Positions 1 through 7,800 of a stretch of 10,577 nt of DNA are shown piece after piece. Source of the DNA: Euperipatoides rowelli. Its lineage: Eukaryota; Onychophora; Udeonychophora; Euonychophora; Peripatopsidae. Each line of letters begins with the position of its first letter. The first letter of the stretch is position 1. A program made the translations under genes and the position numbers. The stretch is from assembly GCA_003024985.2 (NCBI GenBank), contig PXIH01S0087903.1. The stretch is one strand, 5' to 3'. The notes beneath the pieces are model-generated. The model did no database searches, was not told the origin of the DNA, and saw only the letters and a program-made list of their open reading frames with translations.

Positions 1-116
1 CACCTGAACAGCCTCAAAGATGGGGGTGGGAGTGTAACCCAGGGGCAATAACCCCTGAAACCCATGGGAAGAATGAACCCCCCATGGGGCACTCACAGGG
101 CGCCCCCACCATGGGA

Positions 117-217
117 AGGCAAGCTTGTCCGCAGTGAATGAACAGTAGCGACACAGCAGTGAGACACCCATTGCCCCTCACTAGGCATCACTTCCTAGCA
201 TATTAAACAGTGCAGCC
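117..217 (-). repeat. 101-bp dispersed direct repeat, copy 1
   Basis: Matches 7838-7938 with four mismatches counted by eye (about 96%). It spans the last 11 codons and stop of the second LINE's ORF2 and about 64 bp of its 3' UTR. Confidence 0.9.
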
Positions 218-522
218 AGATAAAGCCTAAGCATTTCCCGGTACCTTAACTCCAGTCACCGAACCGGCNTGAGGCCAGGCACCACAACTGAGGAAAAGGC
301 TCGTCCAGCAACATAAAAGAAAAGGTATCTGGGAATCAAACGATAAATCCGACGGTATCGCCGAATTACCCGTTGGAACCCGGGATCGACCCGATGCTCA
401 AATCCCCGACATACTCGCACTGCCCGGTCCAGCTCCCGCTGAAGCGGCCCCAGGGCCGGGCAGCCTCGGAAGAAATGGTCAGAATCCGGCGCCTTCATTA
501 AAGGTCGCAAGGCTAAGTACTC
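181..522 (-). pseudogene. C-terminal tail of a second LINE ORF2, decayed
   Basis: A minus-strand frame open from 522 to TGA at 256-258, then in the same frame for 24 more codons to TAG at 181-183. It lines up by eye with the end of the large ORF2 in this window: PDSDHFFRGC against NDAHIFDDC (the H-X4-C half of the terminal CCHC), LIPRYLFFYVAGRAF against RIPFILYIYTSYKYF, and RYREMLRLYLAALFN against WYRAIFLYYLGFLKN. The C-X2-C half of the knuckle is not in frame just upstream, which suggests a small indel or the truncation point. An N lies at 269, just before the TGA. This is a fragment with no start codon, so no product is expected. Confidence 0.6.
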
Positions 523-639
523 TCATACGCCAGTGCTTAATATAATAACAAGCATGTACTTCTATAAATTACATATATAAAGGTCCCTGATAACCAAAAC
601 GATTCTCAATATGTTGGTGCAAATGTAATGTGAAGGGGA

Positions 640-682
640 TCCCAGAACATCACTCAGCTGCCCCTGAGTAGATGATCTGGGA
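640..682. repeat. Long imperfect hairpin in non-coding flank
   Basis: Positions 640-657 pair with 664-682 around a 6-base loop (CTGCCC): 17 base pairs, one mismatch and one bulged A. It lies in unannotated DNA between the two LINEs. It is not a tRNA and matches no RNA family I recognise. Confidence 0.6.
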
Positions 683-1476
683 GAGGGAAATAGGGGATAC
701 AAACTCCTCTGCATTCCAGNAAACTAATGCCTTCCTGCAGGGCACAGGAGACAAAGGACCCCAAGACAGAAAAGTTAGCCAGGGGGTCGTCTCAACCTGC
801 CAAAGGAGTAGATGACAAAAGGACTCTCTATGAAATTGAGAGGGGGTGGGAGGAGAAGGAATAGGAGATGATAGAAAAGGGGAGGAAAGGTTTGATGAGG
901 CGATCTACTACAGTAAACCTGAAACAAAAAAGAAAAAGAAAAACACATTAAACATCAACATCAAATGAATTACAATACAAACCTATACAAATTATATCAT
1001 TCAACACAATTATTTCACTCACTTTTCTGACTACACTATCATACCTATATACTATTAAAAAAAATACTTTTAAAACTAAATTTAATCAATACACAAATAT
1101 NGAAATGTGTTCAATGCTGAGATACTAGAAAAATATCCCTTTTAAGAACTACTTCCAAGTCGAAGAAGTGCACACTTACATGTGTCACTCAGTGCCACTA
1201 CAGTGCCAGTACATGAAAAGCTCTGTTGTAGCACAGAACACTATTCACCGGTAAGTGATTGAACACATTAAAAGGGTCGTTAACAGTCAGTACCAGAAGT
1301 TTTAATAACAAAATGTCAACAACTTGTCATTCATTATAAAATGATTAATTAATTAATTCCCTCCCCCTTTACCCAGTTTTTAAGAGTGAGGCCAGTCAGG
1401 GAACAGGTACTCTAGACCACCACAAAAGTGTGTACATTTTCGTTTACAATCTGAATGCTCTTGTCAGACCCCTCAC

Positions 1477-1608
1477 CATCCAGAAATAAGACCAGGGTCA
1501 AAGAGGCAGAGAAAAACATGGCCCACAGTGGGGAAACCGGAAGGTACTCCAGTATGTGACCAGATCCCCCACCACTGTCACTCTGGATTATGATCAACAG
1601 GGTACAGC
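1477..1608 (-). other. Candidate host exon (weak)
   Basis: A minus-strand open stretch bounded by an acceptor-like TTTGTTTTCACTGTAG before 1608 and a donor-like GTGAGG after 1477. It is 132 nt, exactly 44 codons including split ends. The frame includes YLPVSPLWAMFF and a hydrophobic run ending in FLD, suggestive of a membrane segment. The wording recalls the seventh membrane segment of SLC6 transporters, but the spacing does not match well. Without a second exon in a compatible phase this remains a guess. Confidence 0.2.
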
Positions 1609-2411
1609 CTACAGTGAAAACAAATGACTTACACTAGGGCGGATCCAGTCTCNNACACCCGAGAGACAATGGCCGTTAATAGGCATTGTCCCCAGATATG
1701 GGAACAGCATGAGTCCAAGAGCATCCCACAAGCCCTCCGAAAGACAGGAGGCCGTCTATAGGCACTTCTAACGGACCAGAGATGTAACCTGAAGGGGCTC
1801 TGGGGGGGAGACCCATGCCGTTATAGAAAGTAACAACTTGCATGGATCCCCAAAGCAGGCCAAGGCCCCTACATCAACAACCCACACTACCTCAGACTTT
1901 TAAGGGGTCAAACACAACAATAGATTTGTTTATCTCATTCCAAACACACACTCTTGGGGGGAGCAACCATATTTTAACCACCACCCTCTGCCAAACACAA
2001 TAATCAAAACTTCCCAATTAGTAATCAAAACAGAATTAATTCAGGTGTATCACATTCCAAGATACACAAAACATGTTGTTGAGAAATTGTCAACCAACCC
2101 CAGAGCACAAACTGTTCAAAAAATTAACTAGATAAGTCGAACCTTGGTTAAAAGTTTAACTCATTAATCCATCACAGGCATCCATTCATACACTACACTG
2201 TACAATACATATAAACTGCACATTCATACGTTCGACTCACCAGGGAGAGAAGGAGAGCCGAGGACACGAGGTAGGCCAACCAGGGGTAAGCATCGCACAG
2301 GGCTCCATCACGCTGTGTGATTATAGGGACTTGCAGTGAGGCACATCTCCAGCCCTGCAATCCTTCCACTTACCCGGGCACCTTGAAGATAGCCCTTTGC
2401 AATGAAGTCAT

Positions 2412-2608
2412 TTTATCATCACCCCCCCCCTCTCTCCCACAGAGAAAAAAAGAAAAATAAATGCCTACAAATAGACATCAATTATCAGCAATAGTACTAT
2501 TGCTGACAATTCAAAATTTAGCTTAGATTAAAGTTTCATCCCGGGATAACTTGATTATTTTTAAATTACAACAGAATTAATTTGAATCATTGCCTTCTTG
2601 GTTACTAA
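2412..2608 (-). other. Probable 3' UTR of the main LINE
   Basis: Begins right after the ORF2 TAA. It contains a perfect 22-bp palindrome (2485-2506), a T-rich stretch and, on the plus strand, a run of nine C (2422-2430) followed by a pyrimidine tract. LINE 3' UTRs often carry a hairpin that the reverse transcriptase recognises. No AATAAA signal or poly-A end is evident on the minus strand here, so the 3' boundary is a guess placed near the C run. Confidence 0.4.
2485..2506. repeat. 22-bp perfect palindrome in the ORF2 3' UTR
   Basis: TCAGCAATAGTACTATTGCTGA-type symmetry: each half is the exact complement of the other. With one mismatch the symmetry extends to 2480-2511. In RNA it would form a 9-bp stem with a four-base GUAC loop. 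Confidence 0.85.
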
Positions 2609-5600
2609 TTAATTATGATTCTTACTAGTTTTATTTTTGAGAAACCCTAGATAGTATAGAAAAATTGCTCTATACCATGCTCTAGGGTTTCGTATAGTCC
2701 TAAGGTCATCCTTAGATGCCTTAATGAAATATTTATATGATGTATAAATGTATAAAATGAAGGGAATCCTTCTTAGGTCAGATCGCAATCTGAAAGTTTT
2801 TTCAAATTGCGTACCCCGACTTTGGTCAGCTTTATTTTTGAGGATTTGACTCAAGTTGGTCATTTCTGTTTTCAACATTGCTGTGAATGAACAATCATCA
2901 AATATGTGAGCATCGTTCGGAGACAATGCTCCACATACAACACAGTTCGGAGTGGCAGTCCACTTCATGACAAAGTTGCGACAAGGTGTCACAAGCCTGC
3001 CATGAAACGCCCGCCATACAGTATCCGACCATCTACCTGGAGTCTTCTGGTTCCACAGCTGACCCCACTTGACAGTCCGCCCATCAATTTTAATTCTGGG
3101 AGAGTCGGTGAGTATCGTACGATCAATTTCTAAGTAGTGTCTATAAAACTGACCCGAAGTTAACTGAATAACAGGTCTTTCAGCACCAAACTTTATGGCT
3201 TCCGCCTTCAAAAGTGTATTGGGGATCAAACCTAGATGTAAGTCCAGCCGCTCATCCACTGCACTCATTACTTGTCTGGTAGTGAACTTACAAGCAAGAA
3301 ATTCAGTGATCTGATTTGCAAAACTCTCCACACTTTTAAGTTTGCAGTCAGCTCTAATGACGTCTCCGATGGTATAATCAGTTCTTCGTGCACTCCAGTC
3401 AGGGGGTCTGACACCGTAGTGAGAAAGAACCCGATTCCAATATGCAGGCTGTGCATACAACCTGCTCAATTTCCCAAGCTTGGGAACTAGGTCGATGGTA
3501 TCTAAAACCTTCCATAATTCCTTGTATTCGATAGGGAGATTACCTCTAGCGAAAGCGTTTGCCTTGGCAAGGAAAAGTCTAGGGCCAAGATCTCCGGGAA
3601 CAGATTCACACAGAATTGCTCTCATCACATTGATTTCAAGAGTAGGAGAGTCAGCTGTTGATATCCTCCTGAAACGCGCAGCTCTGCAAGTTGCCACTCT
3701 GGCAGCAAGATCCGGAAAATCGATCCCACCGTATTTTTTGGGAAGGATAAGAGTTTTCTTTGCAATCCACTTGCGGTGTGCAGGCCCCCAGAAAGTGGTA
3801 ACAAGAATATTATTAAGTGTTTTCACTTCATAAGGAGTTGGGGTAATCACATGGAATAGATAAGAGATCTTAGAGACCAGCATAGCTTTGATAAAATTCA
3901 CCCTTTGGGAGTATGCTACTTTGGACAAAACTGGGGCTATTCTATTAGCTGTCAGTTTAACTTTGTTGATTAGATCACGGTAGTTCATTCTATCTGTAAC
4001 TGGAAGTCCAAACCTCACTCCCAATGACTTAAACCATGTAGTGGTAGGTGTTAGGTCTCCATACTTGTTAAAACTCTCTGTGTTCAGCTGTACTGAGGTT
4101 ACAAATATTTGTGATTTACTGACATTCAAACCGGCACCAGATATCCTGCCAAAGTCATCAAAGATTTGAATGGCCCTGTCAAACCCCCGAGCAGATCGCA
4201 GAAAGAGTGTAATGTCGTCGGCATATACTGAGACAGGAAAACAGTTTGTTCCTATCTGAAATGCTAGTTTTGTGAGTTTATCCTTTATTTTTCTGACCAA
4301 TGGTTCGAGGAAAATTGAATAAATAATCCCAGAGCATGGGTCACCTTGTTTGACACCACGCTCTAAGGGAATTGCACTGGTGAGAGACCCATTAACTACT
4401 AGATGTATAGAAGACCCTCTATACAGTAGAGCTAATAGGTTATTAGCATGCAAGGGAATGCCGAGGACATTGAAAACCTCATCCAGAAATGCATGGGACA
4501 CCGAATCAAAGGCTGCCCTTTGATCCAGTGAAGCCACAAGCAAGGGAAGATTAAACTTCCGAGCATACCAGATGATATCTCTTGTGGCTGTAATATTTCC
4601 TAACATACATCTTCCTGCGATGGAATAGGTCTGCTCAGGGGAGACAAAACAATCAGCTATCTTCGTCAAATGATGTGCCATTATTTTTGAAAAAACCTTA
4701 TAATCAGTATTTTGTATACAAATAGGTCTCCATGAAGAGAAAGATTCTGGGTTTTTTCCTTTTTTTGGAATCAGAATCGTGAAAGCCTCACGAAATGAGT
4801 CAGGGACTTTTTCTGTGCTGAAAATTTCCTTTATAACCTCATATAGAGGGTTTATCAGTACGTCCCTGAAGGTCTTAAAAAATTCACTGGAGAGCCCATC
4901 CAGGCCTGGGCAAATTCCATTTTTCAACCTAGACATAATTTGGTAAACCACCTGTTTAGGAGGAACCTGAGCCAATTCATCCACTTGTTCAGCAGATAAT
5001 ATAGGTAGCTGATTTAGAAAACTAGAGTTGTCATGTTGGGGTTTGTCATATTCAGATAGCTGAGCTTTGGTGTGATCAAAAATTGCTGTTCTAACTTGTT
5101 GCTCGCCTCTGTACCATGTTCCGTCAATCTCTATTGCCTCTAGATTCATTAATGACTTCCTTTTGTAGCACTTTTTCATTTCCTTCCACATTCTTATTTG
5201 ATCTGGAGCAATGTAGTGTCCTAATGTAAAACTGTCATATAAGTACTCTTGTTCTTTACTAGGAGTTTGATTCAAGCATTCAGCTATGATCATGCCTTCA
5301 GGATCCTTAACAAGACTTTTGTTACTGGTGCCCTTCACTTGGGCTCTCTGCTGACACAAGATCCCCATCTTCCTGGTTTCACTGCGTACTTGATCAACAA
5401 ACCATGGGAGGGAAGATTTGAAGTCATCCCAGACCTCAAGAGGCGGCCCAATGTTATTTATGAAAAAATTAGTAATATATTTTTTTATGACCTCTATTGC
5501 TAATTTATCTTGCAATAAATCCAGGGGAAAGCGCCAAATCAGGAGACAACCATTATTAGCGTCTTCCTTGGCTTTTAAATTGACTCTGAGTGCGCAATGA

Positions 5601-6232
5601 TCAGAGAACTCGCACTTTACGTTTGCATGGGTGTGTTCCATTAGACCCGCAGTGACAAACACTTTATCGAGTCTTGCATCCCCTCTGTTGAATGTTGGTC
5701 CAGGGGTGTTTCCTTTTATCACTCCCCATAAATCGATCAGGTTATAGAGCTTCAATGACTCATACAGTGTGGTGCTCATTCTTGTCGAGGAGTCTCTGTT
5801 GAAATCTCCAGCCACGACAACATGGTCACTGTCAATTGCCTGTAGCACAGTACCAAGTCTTAGAATGGCAGATAACCTAGCCGTCTTTGGTTTGGTAGGA
5901 ATATATCTGGAGATTATTGTCAACCATTTATTTTTATACTTTACATCAATGGCGGCCAATGTGCCGCTGTCCCATTTGATGTCTTGCCTAGCTCTGACAG
6001 ATGAGAATTTGTTATTGTCTCTCAACAGAACTGCGGAGCCCCATCTGCCATTCCTGCCAGGAAGGGAAAGAAAAGACTTCCACAAATTACTGCAGATTAA
6101 CATATCTGATGTTTTGGTTTCTTGAATACAAGCAATGTCTGCCCCCAGCTTATCAAGAAAAGCAAGGAGCCGACACTGCCTGTCTAGGGAGGCCATTCCA
6201 GATGAATTTATCGAAATTATTTTTAGGTCCAT
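2609..6232 (-). CDS. LINE ORF2: APE endonuclease / reverse transcriptase / CCHC
   Basis: A 1207-aa uninterrupted frame from ATG to TAA, a usual length for an L1/Tx1 ORF2. In this family it nicks chromosomal DNA and primes reverse transcription of the element RNA at the nick. The endonuclease spans about residues 1-220. Visible active-site elements are N9, E38 (QETK), Y110, GDFN at 142-145, D189 in RLDKVFV, and SDH at 210-212. The reverse transcriptase spans about 430-750: ILIPKK and WRPI near 487-504, motif A with D570 followed by AFD, motif B QGDP near 629-632, motif C YADD at 670-673, GLNVSKSQ near 701-708, and FKSLGV near 734-739. The C-terminal knuckle is C1097-X2-C1100-X8-H1109-X4-C1114, followed by a hydrophobic/aromatic tail. 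No stop, frameshift or N occurs in 3.6 kb, in contrast to ORF1. The ATG at 6232 places the endonuclease right at the N-terminus, as expected. It lies 116 bp after the ORF1 stop. Confidence 0.93.
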   Translation of the reverse strand: MDLKIISINSSGMASLDRQCRLLAFLDKLGADIACIQETKTSDMLICSNLWKSFLSLPGRNGRWGSAVLLRDNNKFSSVRARQDIKWDSGTLAAIDVKYKNKWLTIISRYIPTKPKTARLSAILRLGTVLQAIDSDHVVVAGDFNRDSSTRMSTTLYESLKLYNLIDLWGVIKGNTPGPTFNRGDARLDKVFVTAGLMEHTHANVKCEFSDHCALRVNLKAKEDANNGCLLIWRFPLDLLQDKLAIEVIKKYITNFFINNIGPPLEVWDDFKSSLPWFVDQVRSETRKMGILCQQRAQVKGTSNKSLVKDPEGMIIAECLNQTPSKEQEYLYDSFTLGHYIAPDQIRMWKEMKKCYKRKSLMNLEAIEIDGTWYRGEQQVRTAIFDHTKAQLSEYDKPQHDNSSFLNQLPILSAEQVDELAQVPPKQVVYQIMSRLKNGICPGLDGLSSEFFKTFRDVLINPLYEVIKEIFSTEKVPDSFREAFTILIPKKGKNPESFSSWRPICIQNTDYKVFSKIMAHHLTKIADCFVSPEQTYSIAGRCMLGNITATRDIIWYARKFNLPLLVASLDQRAAFDSVSHAFLDEVFNVLGIPLHANNLLALLYRGSSIHLVVNGSLTSAIPLERGVKQGDPCSGIIYSIFLEPLVRKIKDKLTKLAFQIGTNCFPVSVYADDITLFLRSARGFDRAIQIFDDFGRISGAGLNVSKSQIFVTSVQLNTESFNKYGDLTPTTTWFKSLGVRFGLPVTDRMNYRDLINKVKLTANRIAPVLSKVAYSQRVNFIKAMLVSKISYLFHVITPTPYEVKTLNNILVTTFWGPAHRKWIAKKTLILPKKYGGIDFPDLAARVATCRAARFRRISTADSPTLEINVMRAILCESVPGDLGPRLFLAKANAFARGNLPIEYKELWKVLDTIDLVPKLGKLSRLYAQPAYWNRVLSHYGVRPPDWSARRTDYTIGDVIRADCKLKSVESFANQITEFLACKFTTRQVMSAVDERLDLHLGLIPNTLLKAEAIKFGAERPVIQLTSGQFYRHYLEIDRTILTDSPRIKIDGRTVKWGQLWNQKTPGRWSDTVWRAFHGRLVTPCRNFVMKWTATPNCVVCGALSPNDAHIFDDCSFTAMLKTEMTNLSQILKNKADQSRGTQFEKTFRLRSDLRRIPFILYIYTSYKYFIKASKDDLRTIRNPRAWYRAIFLYYLGFLKNKTSKNHN

Positions 6233-6348
6233 AGTTGATTTAATAGGGATTAGAATTTTACTGTTACTTAGATTTATGATTAACTAATATAAGATTTCTT
6301 TTTTTTTTTTAAAAAAAAAAAAATTGTTAACTTATTGTTATTAGGGAA
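6233..6348 (-). other. ORF1-ORF2 spacer with T12/A13 palindromic tract
   Basis: A 116-bp gap between the ORF1 stop and the ORF2 ATG. Its centre is a run of 12 T (6299-6310) followed directly by 13 A (6311-6323) on the plus strand. In the element RNA this reads as U13 then A12, which could fold back on itself. It is AT-rich, with no other open frame. In two-ORF LINEs, ORF2 is translated inefficiently by reinitiation or internal entry, and the spacer may matter for that. The role of the homopolymer block is unknown. Homopolymer lengths may also be unreliable in the assembly. Confidence 0.6.
6299..6323. repeat. T12-A13 homopolymer palindrome
   Basis: Twelve T followed by thirteen A with no interruption, so 24 of 25 bases form a perfect inverted repeat. 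It lies between ORF1 and ORF2 of the LINE. Origin is uncertain: slippage, or the trace of a poly-A-tailed insertion, are both possible. Confidence 0.85.
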
Positions 6349-7800
6349 TTATTGAGATCTACCTCTTCTATCCCTTTTAAAGCGAAATTTTGATTTTCTT
6401 GAAGCACCAGAAGATGCGTTATCGTGTGAAGGAGCATTCCTTTTCTTACTATTTTTTACTGTGTCAGTGACCATCTGCTGCAAGTCCGCAGCAGATGCCA
6501 CAAATTCATTCACACCCTTAAATCTACAGTCAGTGGGTATCACCTTCATGTAATCATTGATTACCTTTTGTGCCTTGTCAATATCCACCTCCTGCAACAA
6601 TGTCTCCGGATACTCTCCGACCTTGTCCAATGCTGAATTTGCATCATTCAGCATCGACACCAGTTGGAAAGCATCTTGACTTAACTCCACCGGACCCTCC
6701 TCTGCAGCCACTTCACGTCGATTACGTTCTCTGTTACGAGGTTCCCTCTGAGGTAGAGGTGGTGGGGACCGGGATCTATGACTAGTCTCACCCTGAGAGG
6801 AACGCTTATGCCATCTGTTACATGCTCCCCTTTGAGATGGTCCAGCAACACCTTCCCCCAAAGCAACAGAGTCTGAGTCAGAGTTCACCTCTTNTGATAA
6901 CCAAGACTGGTAATTGTCCACGTGACGTTTCCTCGTCTCTTCAGGAACCTGATCGTCCAAATGAAGGGGTCCATAAACAGGTCTCTCATCTGCCTTGTAA
7001 CTTATCTGATTCACAACTTCAGCCGAAGGCTTATCAGTCCTCTTGCTTTTGACTATGTTAGTCATAAGTTTANCCTTGTATGAAATAATTCCGTTAGATA
7101 ATATATTGGAATTTTGGTCCCCAGTTTTACGTAAAGATGAAACCTGGTTAGATTTCTCCTTCGGGGAAAATCTACAGTTACGCTTCAAGTGACCAGCCTT
7201 CCCGCAGTTGAAGCATTTCACTCCCCCACTGGTCACTGAGATATCCAAGACCTCACCCGCAAACTGGACTTGAATGTGATCAGGTGGCAACTGCTCCTTA
7301 TACATCCTCAGCCAGACTCTTCGTCTATGTGATTTGACATGGCTGAGAGCCTCGTCTTCACAGGGGGCAAAAATGNCATCAATAAGAACATGTTCCTGCT
7401 CCAATAACCGTTTAATATCCTCACTCCCCAGGCCCCCAACAGAGACCCGTGAGAAGCACCCATCTCTTCCCTGCGCAACCATTGCATGATTATACCCGTC
7501 GGTAAGGACAGAAAAATCCTTGGCATTGCGAAAATTATTCAGCTTGACTCTCCTATCCTGCATCGGTGAGAGAGCACACACCGGGACCGGCTTCTCCACA
7601 GGAGAAGGCTCCCCCTGCTTACCCAACCCTGACCCTGCATCTGGTGAGGTGGCCTGGGCACCAGGGCCAAGGCCCCCACAAGCACCCACCCCCTCTTTCC
7701 CACCAGCCTCCCCCTCACTAGTGGAGGGGCTCCAAACCCGCAGGGGTTCTCGAGCAGTACTCCGTGGAGCCCCCCGTGACCCCTTCTTACCGCTGCCCAT
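6349..7800 (-). CDS. LINE ORF1, chimeric reading frame with zinc knuckle
   Basis: An open frame of 483 codons from the first ATG (7800). The frame extends 34 codons further upstream, but only from a GTG, which is not a plausible eukaryotic start. The ATG has G at -3 and G at +4, a strong context. Codons from 7800 to 7376 encode a Gly/Pro/Ser-rich leader and then a stretch (SRVSVGGLGSEDIKRLLEQ) that does not belong to the first element. From 7375 onward the frame matches the first element. It has a C-X2-C-X4-H-X4-C knuckle (7213 back to 7172), a charged linker, an Arg/Ser/Pro-rich region (RSRSPPPLPQ), a helical Leu-rich part and a basic tail (KFRFKRDRRGRSQ). Family role: binding of element RNA in the ribonucleoprotein. 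Three codons contain N (7376, 7073, 6894). Whether the chimera exists in the cell or is an assembly product is unresolved. The part left of 7375 is certainly the genuine ORF1 C-terminal half. Confidence 0.7.
   Translation of the reverse strand: MGSGKKGSRGAPRSTAREPLRVWSPSTSEGEAGGKEGVGACGGLGPGAQATSPDAGSGLGKQGEPSPVEKPVPVCALSPMQDRRVKLNNFRNAKDFSVLTDGYNHAMVAQGRDGCFSRVSVGGLGSEDIKRLLEQEHVLIDXIFAPCEDEALSHVKSHRRRVWLRMYKEQLPPDHIQVQFAGEVLDISVTSGGVKCFNCGKAGHLKRNCRFSPKEKSNQVSSLRKTGDQNSNILSNGIISYKXKLMTNIVKSKRTDKPSAEVVNQISYKADERPVYGPLHLDDQVPEETRKRHVDNYQSWLSXEVNSDSDSVALGEGVAGPSQRGACNRWHKRSSQGETSHRSRSPPPLPQREPRNRERNRREVAAEEGPVELSQDAFQLVSMLNDANSALDKVGEYPETLLQEVDIDKAQKVINDYMKVIPTDCRFKGVNEFVASAADLQQMVTDTVKNSKKRNAPSHDNASSGASRKSKFRFKRDRRGRSQ
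7166..7375 (-). repeat. 210-bp perfect direct repeat, copy 1 (ORF1 zinc-knuckle segment)
   Basis: Matches 7939-8148 base for base by eye, with a constant offset of 773. It covers the codons from IFAPCED to the end of the zinc knuckle. Identity breaks at the N (7376) on one side and just left of 7166 on the other. Confidence 0.95.

Larger units (their letters stand above)
99..530 (-). mobile_element. 3' end of a second, GC-rich Tx1-like LINE (5'-truncated)
   Basis: A GC- and CpG-rich block that changes sharply near 530 to AT-rich flank. It contains the C-terminal end of a LINE ORF2 and, after its stop at 181-183, a short 3' UTR. The sequence 117-217 recurs at 7838-7938. Similarity between the two copies may continue weakly to about 99 (both have a CCCCAC...GGG stretch). 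The block looks like a typical 5'-truncated insertion, but the left boundary may lie outside the window and no target-site duplication was found. Confidence 0.55.
531..2411. other. Flank without an assignable gene
   Basis: 1.9 kb between the second LINE fragment and the main element. It holds an A-rich stretch (about 920-1090), ATTA repeats (1344-1358), a 12-bp inverted repeat (1104-1115 with 1258-1269), the hairpin at 640-682 and GC-richer patches at 1640-1900 and 2240-2400. Several splice-like signals occur on the minus strand, but the phases of the possible exons do not fit together. Ambiguous bases are at 720, 1101 and 1653-1654. It is probably intronic or intergenic host DNA. Confidence 0.5.

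Noticed and set aside
574-582. TATA-box-like TATATAAAG on the plus strand
   Set aside because: It is in an AT-rich region with no downstream gene on that strand.
1344-1358. ATTA repeats as an origin or microsatellite of note
   Set aside because: Too short to distinguish from ordinary AT-rich sequence.
2412-2450. Plus-strand pyrimidine tract plus CCCACAG as a splice acceptor
   Set aside because: No plus-strand exon follows. The sequence beyond it is the antisense of the LINE 3' UTR and ORF2.
2906-6234. Several plus-strand frames of 60-118 codons across ORF2
   Set aside because: They are antisense shadows of the long ORF2 frame and have no recognisable motifs.
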